Shown: piece by piece, positions 1 to 7,246 of the stretch | Layout: every line of letters begins with the position of its first letter | How positions within the stretch are numbered: position 1 is the stretch's first letter | DNA from: an uncultured Alistipes sp. | GTDB taxonomy: Bacteria; Bacteroidota; Bacteroidia; Bacteroidales; Rikenellaceae | DNA: 64,000 nt | Assembly: GCA_944321965.1 (NCBI GenBank) | Contig: CALUNH010000009.1 | Location: 1 to 64,000 of the forward strand | Direction of reading: 5' to 3' | Translations under genes and position numbers: made by a program | Notes under the pieces: generated by a model | The model's input: the letters and a program-made list of their open reading frames with translations, nothing else | The model's database searches: none | What the model was told of the DNA's origin: nothing

Positions 1-63
1 TTCCTCGGGGGAAAAGCCGCGGTCGCGAAGCGGCCGATGGGTGGGCGACGGTTCCGGCGTCAT
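1..63 (-). CDS. 5' end of an unidentified CDS in the mobile element (partial)
   Basis: An ATG at 63 (minus strand) opens a frame that stays open to the left window edge, giving 21 codons beginning MTPEPSPTHRPL. It starts 11 bases after the stop of the Toprim gene, on the same strand, as expected for the next gene of an operon. In related Bacteroidota mobile elements the gene after the primase-like gene is often a mobilization protein (MobC or relaxase), but nothing in these 21 residues proves that. The short length makes the call weak. Confidence 0.4.
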   Translation of the reverse strand, partial: MTPEPSPTHRPLRDRGFSPEE

Positions 64-74
64 TCCGGGCGACG

Positions 75-959
75 TTATAACTTGCGGCCGCGACGACGCG
101 GCGTGCGGGAAACCTTCGCGGAGGGTCGGAGCGATTCGTTCAGATCCTTGTGGGCACGGTAGCTCTCCGCACGGTCGATGACGGTCGCATCGGGCAGGGC
201 GCTGCGCAGCCGTTCGAGGGTGAGGCGTCCCGCTTCGTCGTTGTCGAGGAAGGCGTGGATCGTGGCGTGGCGTGCGAGAAACGGAAGGGCGCGGGGAAGG
301 TTGACCACAGAGTTGAGCACGGCGGTGTCGGCGGTTGGCGCCGACTCGTGCTGCAATGTCAGGTAGGAGAGCAGGTCGAAGAACCCTTCGAAGAGCAGCG
401 CCGTGTTGCCATGCCGGTCGAAGGTCGTGATGGATTTCGGGGCGCTGCTCCCCTTGAACTGCGGGCTGCGCAGCTCCCAGCCTCCGGCGTCGTTACGGAA
501 GCCGATGGCGAAGAAACGCCGCTCACCGACGGCGTAGTGGACTTCGCGGCACAGCGCTCCGGCCACGGCGGGGGCGATGCCGCGCTCGCGCAGATAGCCG
601 ATCAGCGCCGGGTGGCGAATCTCCCCGACGCCGAGAATTCGCAGCGGGGAGTCTTCGCGCGGCAAGGCGGTCGGGAGGGGCTGGAAGGGAACTTCGTCTG
701 CGGTTCCTTTGCGCAGGCGTCGGATGGCTTCTGCCATGCCGCACCCTTCGAGGCGTATGACCAGCTGGAGGAGCGTGCCTCCTTCGCCCAGTCCGAAGTC
801 GTACCAGAGCCCCTTGTCGTAGCGGACGCTGAAGCTGGGGGTGCGCTCCTCGCGCAGCGGCGAGAGGAACATGCCGTGGGTGGCGGTTTCGCGGTGGGGC
901 TGCAACCCCCGGCGGAGGAGATACTCCCGGATGCCGATGCAATCTGAGGTCGTCTTCAT
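75..959 (-). CDS. Toprim domain protein with CHC2-like N-terminus (element primase-like protein)
   Basis: 294 aa. Residues 7-70 follow the DnaG CHC2 zinc-finger fold (SPLREERTPSFSV at 33-45, then LWYDFGLGEGG), but the zinc-binding cysteines are absent, so the finger is degenerate. A Toprim domain follows: glutamate E191 in LLFEGFFD, the DxD-like FLDNDEAG at 237-244, and KDLNE near 271-275. Such proteins are common in Bacteroidota mobilizable and conjugative elements, where they are thought to act in replication or transfer initiation. The frame extends upstream to 1280, but that part overlaps the helix-turn-helix gene in another frame and reads like a shadow. The ATG at 959 gives the family-like start and lies only 2 bases past the upstream gene's stop. 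Confidence 0.8.
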   Translation of the reverse strand: MKTTSDCIGIREYLLRRGLQPHRETATHGMFLSPLREERTPSFSVRYDKGLWYDFGLGEGGTLLQLVIRLEGCGMAEAIRRLRKGTADEVPFQPLPTALPREDSPLRILGVGEIRHPALIGYLRERGIAPAVAGALCREVHYAVGERRFFAIGFRNDAGGWELRSPQFKGSSAPKSITTFDRHGNTALLFEGFFDLLSYLTLQHESAPTADTAVLNSVVNLPRALPFLARHATIHAFLDNDEAGRLTLERLRSALPDATVIDRAESYRAHKDLNESLRPSAKVSRTPRRRGRKL

Positions 960-961
960 GG

Positions 962-1252
962 CTATCGGCTTTTGATGGGGACAATTCGGTGCAGTGCCGC
1001 CTCGACGTCGCTGTCGCGGAACAGCACGCGCCCGCCAATCTTGTGGGCGCGGATCCGCCCGCGGTTCACCCAGTCGTTGAGCGTCACGAGCGAGATGCGC
1101 AGGCGGCGGGCCGTCTCGCGGCGGGTCAGATAGTTCGGCGTCTCGGCGGAGGGTTCGGGATGGAGCTGCCGCAACTCGTCGCGCAGCGATTTGCGAATCA
1201 TCTCCGAGAGCTGGTCGGCGGTCATGCCGCTCAGAAAGATTTCCTTGGTCAT
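962..1252 (-). CDS. Helix-turn-helix protein, excisionase/MerR-like
   Basis: 96 aa. The C-terminal half is a classic HTH_17 (excisionase-type winged helix) module: YLTRRETARRLRISLVTLNDWVNRGRIRAHKIGGRVLF at about 40-78, ending with the usual 'DVEAAL' helix. The N-terminal 35 residues are a charged helix seen in many Bacteroidota element proteins. It sits directly upstream of the Toprim gene (2-base gap), so the two are probably co-transcribed. A possible -7 element TTTCTTTG lies on the minus strand at 1278-1285. Likely roles are excisionase or transcriptional control of element excision and transfer; the sequence alone does not decide. Confidence 0.8.
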   Translation of the reverse strand: MTKEIFLSGMTADQLSEMIRKSLRDELRQLHPEPSAETPNYLTRRETARRLRISLVTLNDWVNRGRIRAHKIGGRVLFRDSDVEAALHRIVPIKSR

Positions 1253-1446
1253 AACGATTCGAATTTGGTTGATGACGCAAAGAAAGGCTTTCCGAGCCCC
1301 TCCCGAAAACGGCGAATGGCGTTACAAATCAGCGCCAACCGATGCCAATCGATGCCACATCGAGGACATGCCGCCGCCTGTTTCCGGACTTTGGCATTCG
1401 TTTGCTTGGGTTGGCACTGCCGTGTAATCGGATTCTGTTCGGGACG

Positions 1447-1475
1447 AAAAAAAGAGGGCGGCGGATGCCGTCCTC
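1447..1475 (-). terminator. Rho-independent terminator after the HTH gene at 1499-1903
   Basis: On the minus strand a stem GAGGACGGC / GCCGCCCTC (one A-C mismatch, 4-base loop) is followed by a run of seven T. It lies 24 bases past the stop of the upstream HTH gene, separating it from the excisionase/Toprim unit. Confidence 0.75.
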
Positions 1476-1498
1476 GTTGGTGATGCGGATTTTCGAGC

Positions 1499-1903
1499 CT
1501 ATCGGAACCTTTCCAATACCTCCCGAACGGCGTTGGCCGCAAAGAGGGTGTCGCCGCTGCTTGAGATCTGAACGCGGCACGGCTCCAGCCATCCGTTTGT
1601 GATCCACCGGTCGAGTGTCGGACGTGCGACGCCCAGTGCCTCGGCCAGCTCTTTTTTGTTGAAGAGCCGGCTGCCGTTTGCCATCAGATAGCGCTCGCCC
1701 TTGTGCACGCCCAACCAGTAGTCGAAGCGGCGCAGGATCGCATCGGCATCCTTCAACTTCGGCTCATACCGTTCGTAAGCCCAGATGTGCAGGCTCGACG
1801 GATCGAATCCGGCAAACTCCGGCCGCTGTTGCAGCTCCCGGACGAGTGTCTCGAAGCACTCCAGCTCGGAGGCTTGGATTGTTATTTTTCGGCGGCGCGG
1901 CAT
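1499..1903 (-). CDS. Helix-turn-helix regulator of the mobile element
   Basis: 134 aa. The N-terminal 75 residues are helical and charged without a recognised domain. Residues 80-134 form an HTH module (LFNKKELAEALGVARPTLDRWITNGWLEP), again of the excisionase/DNA-binding type found in Bacteroidota mobile elements (DUF3853-like architecture is a possibility). It has its own terminator at 1447-1475. The upstream A+T-rich intergenic region carries repeated AGTGCTT half-sites that could be its operator. Function (repressor versus recombination directionality factor) is not determinable here. Confidence 0.7.
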   Translation of the reverse strand: MPRRRKITIQASELECFETLVRELQQRPEFAGFDPSSLHIWAYERYEPKLKDADAILRRFDYWLGVHKGERYLMANGSRLFNKKELAEALGVARPTLDRWITNGWLEPCRVQISSSGDTLFAANAVREVLERFR

Positions 1904-1920
1904 GGTTCTGATGGTCGGTT

Positions 1921-2026
1921 AGTGCTTGAAAAGCATTTGATTTTTCTTCCTCGGTCGAATTTAAGTGCTTTTAATGTGCTGTTTATGAACATAAAGCGGT
2001 TTCTGTAGCTTTTGAAAAGCGCTTAA
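1921..2026. promoter_or_regulatory. Repeated half-sites and inverted repeat upstream of the HTH gene
   Basis: The A+T-rich gap holds AGTGCTT at 1921-1927 and a long-spaced inverted repeat: TTAAGTGCTTTT (1961-1972) against AAAAGCGCTTAA (2015-2026), 11 of 12 positions complementary. The arrangement suggests an operator for the adjacent HTH protein. No function is proven. Confidence 0.4.
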
Positions 2027-2037
2027 ATATTCCGTAA

Positions 2038-3363
2038 TTACATATCTTCCAGCGTTAGGCAGCGCTGCTCGATCTCATATTTCGGCAGCACCTTCTCCTT
2101 GAGGTGCTGTACCTTCTCGGCAAAGGCCTCGGGTTTGAACTCCTTGCGCTGGCGCTTGACCTCGACGGCCACGGCCCTGTTCTTCTCCAGCCGCAGGGCG
2201 ACGATGTCAATCTCGTATTGCTCCTTGCCCCGCTTGGCTTCCCAGTAGGAGCCAAGGTCACGGTATTCATGGCTTTCGATGAATTGCTGCTTGAAGTAGG
2301 TTTCGAGCGTTCGGCCCGAGTAGGTCGTGTAGTCGGCCGCAATTATCTTCTCCAGCACCTCGAACTGATTCATCTCAACCAGCGTCCGGTTGCCTTCGAA
2401 GTAGCGGAACCAGAAGCGGAGGAAGAGGTCGGCAATCTCATAACGCACGGTCTGTGTTCCCTCTTTCGAGAGAATGGGACGCATCTTTTTCGTGATTCCG
2501 TAGGTCTCTTCCAGCTTTTTCAACTGCCCGCCGATACTTTTCTCGCCCAGCGCCGCGGCAATCTCCGACTGGGTGTTGATGCCGTTCGAGATGGCGTCGA
2601 GAATCGAGAAGTAGGTGCCGTACTGTTTGCCGAATTCGTCGATCAACAGCGTCTTGCCCTCGTCCTTGAAGGGCGAATCGGGGTCGCATACCGCATGGAT
2701 GATCTTTTTGACCGACAGGGCCTTTGCGTCCACCAGCAGCTCTACATACTTCGGGATGCCGCCCGTAACGGTGTAGAGGGCCAGCAGGTCGTCGTTCGTG
2801 TAGCCGGGAGCGTGCTCCGCGAGGATCTGCTTCAGCACCGGCAGCGCAAACGGCGTGAGTTTCATGATGACATCCGCCCGTCCGAACAGCGGTTCGTGGT
2901 AGTTCTGGAAGATCTTGACCATCAGCGAATAGATCGAGCCGCTGACGATGAAGTTCACATGGGTCTTCAGCCGGTATTGATCCCAGATATTCTGCACGTC
3001 GCTGTAGACCGACGGGTTGATGTTGAAGAACTCCTGGAATTCATCCACAACCAGCGTGAATCGGCGGCTCTCTCCCTGCTGCATCAGGAAGGTGAAGACA
3101 TCCTGAAAGCTCGTCATGGGCGGGACGAAGAGCCCCAGTTTCGCCGCAATCTCCTTGCAGTAGCCTGCGCAGAGCGAAGCCTCGTTCTTGCGCCCGACGA
3201 AGAGGTAGACCAGCGGTTCGTCCTCCATGGCCCGGAGAATCAACGATGTCTTGCCGATTCGGCGGCGGCCCGTCAGAACGGTCAGTCGCGAATGGTCCTC
3301 GTATGACAAGGTGCGGATTTCGCGCAGCTTGGCTGTTTCCGTCTCGCGGTTGTAGAATTTCAT
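2038..3363 (-). CDS. AAA-type ATPase with C-terminal nuclease-like DUF234 region
   Basis: 441 aa. Walker A is GRRRIGKT at 32-39 and Walker B is LVVDEFQ at 104-110, as in the 'archaeal ATPase' STAND-like family common in Bacteroidota. The middle is a helical winged-helix region. The C-terminus resembles the DUF234/PD-(D/E)XK-like fold: YEIDIVAL followed about 15 residues later by VAVEVKRQRK gives a D...ExK pattern. It lies between the element's HTH genes and its integrase with its own promoter, so it is probably cargo rather than core machinery. The family has been discussed as possible toxin, defence or stress-response genes, without a settled role. The start is supported by the upstream -7 element. 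Confidence 0.8.
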   Translation of the reverse strand: MKFYNRETETAKLREIRTLSYEDHSRLTVLTGRRRIGKTSLILRAMEDEPLVYLFVGRKNEASLCAGYCKEIAAKLGLFVPPMTSFQDVFTFLMQQGESRRFTLVVDEFQEFFNINPSVYSDVQNIWDQYRLKTHVNFIVSGSIYSLMVKIFQNYHEPLFGRADVIMKLTPFALPVLKQILAEHAPGYTNDDLLALYTVTGGIPKYVELLVDAKALSVKKIIHAVCDPDSPFKDEGKTLLIDEFGKQYGTYFSILDAISNGINTQSEIAAALGEKSIGGQLKKLEETYGITKKMRPILSKEGTQTVRYEIADLFLRFWFRYFEGNRTLVEMNQFEVLEKIIAADYTTYSGRTLETYFKQQFIESHEYRDLGSYWEAKRGKEQYEIDIVALRLEKNRAVAVEVKRQRKEFKPEAFAEKVQHLKEKVLPKYEIEQRCLTLEDM

Positions 3364-3406
3364 GACGCGTGTTGCTTTGTTATGGCTATAAATTTTACCG
3401 CCGTAA

Positions 3407-3414
3407 CAAAGTTA
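3407..3414 (-). promoter_or_regulatory. -7 promoter element for the ATPase gene
   Basis: TAACTTTG on the minus strand fits the Bacteroidota TAnnTTTG consensus and lies 43 bases before the ATPase start codon. Confidence 0.5.
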
Positions 3415-3441
3415 AAAAATGATTGGCAAATCTCCAAATTT

Positions 3442-4755
3442 TCATTCATTTGCCTGCTTCCCGCTGAAATAGGGATGGCTCATCAGCTCCAGGGCGGTCT
3501 GCTCCTCGGTGATCTTGATGTACTTCATGAACTCCCGTTCGGTCTTGTGGCCCGTGATCTTCATGATGGCGATGGTCGGGATTCCCGCCAGGTACATGTT
3601 CGTTGCGCCGCTGCGGCGTGCCGTGTGGGTCTTCACCAGGTCGCACTTCTCGACCAGCCGGCTCTTCTTTTCGCCATTTTCGATGTAGGAGACCTCGACC
3701 TTCTCCGTGATGCCCGCCTCGCGCGCAATCTCCTTGATGAGGTGGTTCACCTTCTGCTCGTAAGTCCTCGGCAGCCGGTTGTCGTACTTCTCCAGGATGG
3801 CCTGCAGCTCGGGCCGGACCGGAATGACGACGTGGTTGCCGGTCTTCTGCTGCTTGAGGTCGATGACCTGCTGCCCGTTCTCCAGCGTGCGGATGTTGCC
3901 TTCGTTGATGGTCGAGTAGTCGCTGAAGCGCTGCGCCGTGTAGCACCCCACCAGGAAGATGTCGCGGGCAACATCCTTGTGTCGGTTTTTCGAGAGGTCG
4001 AGCGCGGCGATGGCCCGGATCTCCGACTCCGTCAGGTAGATGTTCTCCACGTCGGCCGTCAGCACGCGGAACTTGCGGCTCTCAATCGCCCCGTTGTCGT
4101 GCAGACCCTCCTCGCGGGCCGCGCGCATGATGATCTTCAGCTCCTTGACGTGGCGGCCGATCGTATTGACGGAGTAGTTCTTGGCGGTGAACCAGGCGAC
4201 GAAGTCGTCGTAGAACTTCAGGTCGATGTCGGCAAAGTCGAACTGCTTGCGTTTGGCTTTGCAGTACTCGTCGAACTGCACGACAAACCCCTTGTAGTTC
4301 TTGATGGTCGAGGGGCCGTAGCGGAGTTTGTGGATGTTCAGCCGGGTGCCCTCCTCCATCTCGCGCGTGAAGCGGGCGATGTAGTCGCCGAGCGATTCGC
4401 GGCTGCGGACGCGGCGGCCGGTGGTGAGGCTGCGCGGGTGGTGGAAGCTGTAGATGATCTTCTCCAGCCGCGTCTTCGTCATTGCGTGCTCGGGATCCTT
4501 GGCAATCTCTCCGAGGATGTGGCTGCGCAGTTCGGAGAGGTTCTTGGTCAGCTCGCGCCCCTGCTGCTCGGTGAAGTTGTCGGTAAAGGTAAAGCGGCTC
4601 TTGACCGTCTGCTTTTTATCGTCCCAGGCGTCGGAGAGCACCAGATACTGGGTATCGGCATAGAACGAGGTGTGCCGATCGACGTTGAATCGGATGAGGA
4701 CCTTGGTCAGAATTCCCTTGCGGGTTGTGCGGATGCGGTAAGAGAAAGTAGCCAT
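3442..4755 (-). CDS. Tyrosine recombinase (integrase) of the mobile element
   Basis: 437 aa. An N-terminal arm-type DNA-binding domain (about 1-100) is followed by a SAM-like core-binding domain (about 120-225) and the catalytic domain (about 240-425). The catalytic set is present: R276 in TAQRFSDY, K304 in QQKTGNH, H377 and R380 in HTARRSG, H403 in ITGHK, and nucleophile Y412 in EFMKYIKI. Family members integrate Bacteroidota elements by site-specific recombination. The frame could start at 4803, but the -7 element at 4779-4786 lies inside that extension, so the ATG at 4755 (MATFSYR) is chosen. As the last element gene before the remnant region, it marks the element's right end. Confidence 0.92.
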   Translation of the reverse strand: MATFSYRIRTTRKGILTKVLIRFNVDRHTSFYADTQYLVLSDAWDDKKQTVKSRFTFTDNFTEQQGRELTKNLSELRSHILGEIAKDPEHAMTKTRLEKIIYSFHHPRSLTTGRRVRSRESLGDYIARFTREMEEGTRLNIHKLRYGPSTIKNYKGFVVQFDEYCKAKRKQFDFADIDLKFYDDFVAWFTAKNYSVNTIGRHVKELKIIMRAAREEGLHDNGAIESRKFRVLTADVENIYLTESEIRAIAALDLSKNRHKDVARDIFLVGCYTAQRFSDYSTINEGNIRTLENGQQVIDLKQQKTGNHVVIPVRPELQAILEKYDNRLPRTYEQKVNHLIKEIAREAGITEKVEVSYIENGEKKSRLVEKCDLVKTHTARRSGATNMYLAGIPTIAIMKITGHKTEREFMKYIKITEEQTALELMSHPYFSGKQANE

Positions 4756-4778
4756 ACGGTTGGGTTTTATCTTCGGGA

Positions 4779-4786
4779 CAAAGATA
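4779..4786 (-). promoter_or_regulatory. -7 promoter element of the integrase gene
   Basis: A perfect TATCTTTG on the minus strand, 23 bases before the ATG at 4755. It rules out the longer start at 4803. Confidence 0.65.
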
Positions 4787-4790
4787 GGAA

Positions 4791-4812
4791 ATTTGTACGG
4801 CATTTGTACGGC
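4791..4812. repeat. Tandem 11-bp repeat upstream of the integrase
   Basis: ATTTGTACGGC occurs twice back to back (4791-4801, 4802-4812), immediately upstream of the integrase promoter. Such repeats can be arm-type integrase binding sites, but that is inference. Confidence 0.6.
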
Positions 4813-4944
4813 ATCGGCCGAATTTTCGAAAACTTCCAGACCTCGCAGTTGATGAAAAACGGATTTAATATGTTGATATATAGATAAAATAAAATTAGAA
4901 TCAGTAAAATTTGATTCAAATTTATGGCGTCCGCTTCAGACCTC

Positions 4945-4993
4945 AAAGAAGGCTTCTAATCAGCTAATTTTTAGCGATTAAGAGGCCTTCTTT
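4945..4993. other. Inverted repeat at the element junction (terminator or att-associated)
   Basis: AAAGAAGGC (4945-4953) pairs perfectly with GCCTTCTTT (4985-4993) around an A+T-rich loop, with near-symmetry continuing inward. It lies about 190 bases upstream of the integrase start and overlaps the end of the remnant ORF at 4971-5183. It could be a bidirectional terminator or part of the element's recombination region. Confidence 0.45.
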
Positions 4994-5183
4994 CATTTAC
5001 GGGGGCGCAGATAGGGGCGCAAGCGGTCCGAATTTTCAGGTCTTGCTCCACACCCAAAGCCATCGCTTTCTCCATCATCCTTTTTTCGCCTTCGTAGTCG
5101 ATCCGGACCGTCCAGGCACGGTTCGCCGCACCGTCCCATCGGAAAAGTTCCTCCAGCCGTTCGTGCAACTCGGTGGAGAACTC
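4971..5183 (-). pseudogene. C-terminal remnant of an unidentified gene beside the element junction
   Basis: A minus-strand frame is open from 5183 (just after a TAG) to a TAA at 4971-4973, about 70 codons. Its first 50 or so codons look coding (ELHERLEELFRWDG, then WTVRIDYEGEKRMMEKA), but there is no ATG at the beginning, only an internal TTG. The last residues overlap the junction inverted repeat. This fits the 3' end of a host or element gene broken by integration. I do not recognise the family. Confidence 0.35.
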
Positions 5184-5214
5184 CTATTATGCTACTTCTT
5201 CGAGTTTTTTCTAA

Positions 5215-5426
5215 GATTTTCGTTATATCAATCACCCTCACGTTTTTAGTGGATTCGAGCGCAAGCTGCTGCCGTATTGGTTGATCGGTCTGTTTGTCCT
5301 GACTGTGGCCATGTGTTTGGCATGGGCCGTCTACGGCCTCACGCCGGAGGGGCCGGTCGGCTCCATTTATCTGGGGGCATCCTGTTCAACACACTCGCCG
5401 CCGTAACCTATAAAAAGCAAATATAG
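5215..5426 (+). pseudogene. Truncated, frameshifted membrane-protein fragment
   Basis: After a TAA at 5212-5214 a plus frame reads DFRYINHPHVFSGFERKLLP, then a hydrophobic helix (YWLIGLFVLTVAMCLAW). It passes through VGSIYLG and loses frame in the G-run near 5372-5376. Shifting one frame restores GILFNTLAAVTYKK with a TAG at 5424-5426. There is no start codon. The pattern suggests the C-terminal end of a host membrane protein, cut at the element boundary and damaged by an indel in a G homopolymer. A sequencing error could also explain the shift. Family unknown. Confidence 0.45.
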
Positions 5427-5921
5427 CTTCTTGAGCGCAGGAACCTGTTTTCAAAACGGGCTCTCAAAAGATATGAAACACGGCCTGTTCCCGTAAAGAT
5501 CCTTGTGCCGGATGCCTCTATGCGTTGTCCGTCGTTAAAATGACTCGGTAACAGTGCGGTGTTATGCGGAGAAATAAATAAAAAGAGAACTAAACGTCCA
5601 ATTCATGCGGTCTTGTTTTCGCCAAGAGGTTGCTTGATACCTTGGATTCAAAAGATTAGGAATACTAAGGGTTTAATCCGGCCAACAGGGGTCCGGATCG
5701 CGGTATTCCTGGTTTTGGCGACCTGCTGCCCGGCGAAATCGTCGGTAAAGGTGCGATGCGGGGAGGACCAAAAAGCCGTACCCGGCCGCTGCGGAATTCT
5801 TTACTGAAAAGAGGAAATACTGTCCGGATTTTACGGATTCGGCGGATAATTGAACCGATAAATGTCCCGGGCATTGATTTTTTATGTAGCTTTATTGCCC
5901 AAAGGCCGCTGCCGGGGAGAC
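5427..5921. other. Non-coding stretch upstream of the AraC regulator
   Basis: About 495 bases with no gene I can support. The 82-codon plus frame at 5559-5807 has an unconvincing composition and no family features. The part next to 5922 should hold the AraC gene's promoter and leader, but no clean TAnnTTTG element was found. GGGGAGA at 5914-5920 is a good ribosome-binding site. Confidence 0.5.
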
Positions 5922-7046
5922 ATGAATCATTTGATATATGGATATTCGCTTTGTATGGCTCTGTCATTGATGCTCTTCTTCGGCATCTATTTTATCCTGG
6001 CCAGAACCCCCGACAAGGCGATTTTCAGAAACTACCTCCGTTCCCGGCGGATCATGGGATTTGCCCTTCTGCTCCTTGCCGCCAACTATTCCGTTCATTT
6101 TTTCTTCGAGATCCGTTTCGTGCATATCAATGCCGCCATCTTGATGAACCTGTCGACCTATTTTCTTGGTTACTGGCTTTTCAGTTCCGCACTGATTACG
6201 CTGCTCGATCGGTTTTATCTCACCCGCCGCCGTTTTGTGTCGCATATTTGCCAATGGCTGTTGTTTACGATCCTTTCGGGAGTCATTCTGTTGTGGTTCC
6301 CGGAAGGCCCGGGGCAACAGGCGGGACTGATCGTCATGGCGGTCTGGCTGGTGGCATACGGGCTTCATCTGGCCGGGCGACTTCTTTCGGCCTATCGTCG
6401 TGCCGTGCGGATTTTCGATGACACCCAGTCGGACAATATTGCCGCGTATATCCGCTGGCTCTCCGTTTTTACCTGTTGGACCGTGGTGTTCGGTGTGGGA
6501 TGCGCTCTGCTGACCTTCCTCCCGGACAAATATATCTATGTGTGGATTCTCTCGTCAATTCCGTTCTACATCTATCTTTACTGCTCCTACATGAACTACC
6601 TGTTGTTCTACGAACAGGTGGAGTGTGCCCTGGAGTTGGAGATCAAGGCTCCGGATTCATTCCCGGAAGAGGCGGTTCCGGAGATTGCCGGTTCCGGATA
6701 TGGGGACTTGCCGAAAAAACTGGCGGACTGGATCGATGTGAACGGTTATGTCCGGCCGGGGCTTACGATTCGGGAGCTCTCCGAGATGCTCAATACCAAT
6801 CGCACCTACCTTTCGGGTTATATCAAATCGACATACCGGATGTCGTTCCGGGACTGGGTGACGGGATTGCGGCTGGAATATGCGAAGCGGTTGCTGACCG
6901 ATTCTCCCGAACGGACCGTCGGCGAGATCTCCGAAGCTTCGGGATTCCTCTCCTTGAGTTATTTTACGAAGGTCTTTACCGAGAAAACGGGGAGTTCTCC
7001 GGCCCGTTGGCGGCGATTGCAGTCCGCTATCCGGTCGAACTCCTGA
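5922..7046 (+). CDS. Membrane-anchored AraC-family transcriptional regulator
   Basis: 374 aa from the ATG at 5922. The N-terminal 230 residues hold about six or seven hydrophobic segments (for example SLCMALSLMLFFGIYFILA and MGFALLLLAANYSVHFFFE). Residues about 275-370 form an AraC DNA-binding domain with two HTH motifs: LTIRELSEMLNTNRTYLSGYI, and VGEISEASGFLSLSYFTKVF with the usual GSSPARWR end. Such proteins are common in Bacteroidota and probably sense a membrane or extracytoplasmic cue. The start is chosen for the GGGGAGA site just before it; the longer frame from 5862 lacks such a site. It converges on the TonB receptor gene, with a shared terminator between them. Confidence 0.85.
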   Translation: MNHLIYGYSLCMALSLMLFFGIYFILARTPDKAIFRNYLRSRRIMGFALLLLAANYSVHFFFEIRFVHINAAILMNLSTYFLGYWLFSSALITLLDRFYLTRRRFVSHICQWLLFTILSGVILLWFPEGPGQQAGLIVMAVWLVAYGLHLAGRLLSAYRRAVRIFDDTQSDNIAAYIRWLSVFTCWTVVFGVGCALLTFLPDKYIYVWILSSIPFYIYLYCSYMNYLLFYEQVECALELEIKAPDSFPEEAVPEIAGSGYGDLPKKLADWIDVNGYVRPGLTIRELSEMLNTNRTYLSGYIKSTYRMSFRDWVTGLRLEYAKRLLTDSPERTVGEISEASGFLSLSYFTKVFTEKTGSSPARWRRLQSAIRSNS

Positions 7047-7100
7047 ATTCCGGATTCCCACGTCCCGTCGTGATTCGGGCGGTCGGGGCGGATGCCTGAG

Positions 7101-7136
7101 GGGCGGATGTTTCCCGGAGCGGGAGGACATCCGCCC
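7101..7136. terminator. Bidirectional hairpin between convergent genes
   Basis: GGGCGGATGT (7101-7110) pairs perfectly with ACATCCGCCC (7127-7136). It lies between the AraC gene (plus) and the TonB receptor (minus). The T-tract is weak. Confidence 0.6.
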
Positions 7137-7246
7137 TTGTCGTGTTCAGGATGAGGGGTAGTTTTTCGCGTTTCGGGTATTCCGGGGGGGGTATGACCCG
7201 GGGATCGGCCCGGGGATCGGGCGGAGTGCGCGGGGCCGGTTTCCGG

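Noticed and set aside
2104..3306. A 400-codon plus-strand frame opposite the ATPase gene
   Set aside because: Composition is Leu/Val/Glu/Arg-biased as expected for an antisense shadow; the minus strand has Walker motifs and a promoter.
1..5000. Insertion sequence or transposase
   Set aside because: No transposase motifs or terminal inverted repeats were found; the recombinase is a tyrosine integrase of an integrative element.
5365..5380. Programmed frameshift in the membrane-protein fragment
   Set aside because: The G-run could slip, but the fragment lacks a start codon and an N-terminus, so decay or a sequencing error is the simpler explanation.
5559..5807. 82-codon plus-strand frame upstream of the AraC gene
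   Set aside because: No ribosome-binding site, promoter or recognisable domain; cysteine-rich irregular composition. It could be real but cannot be supported.
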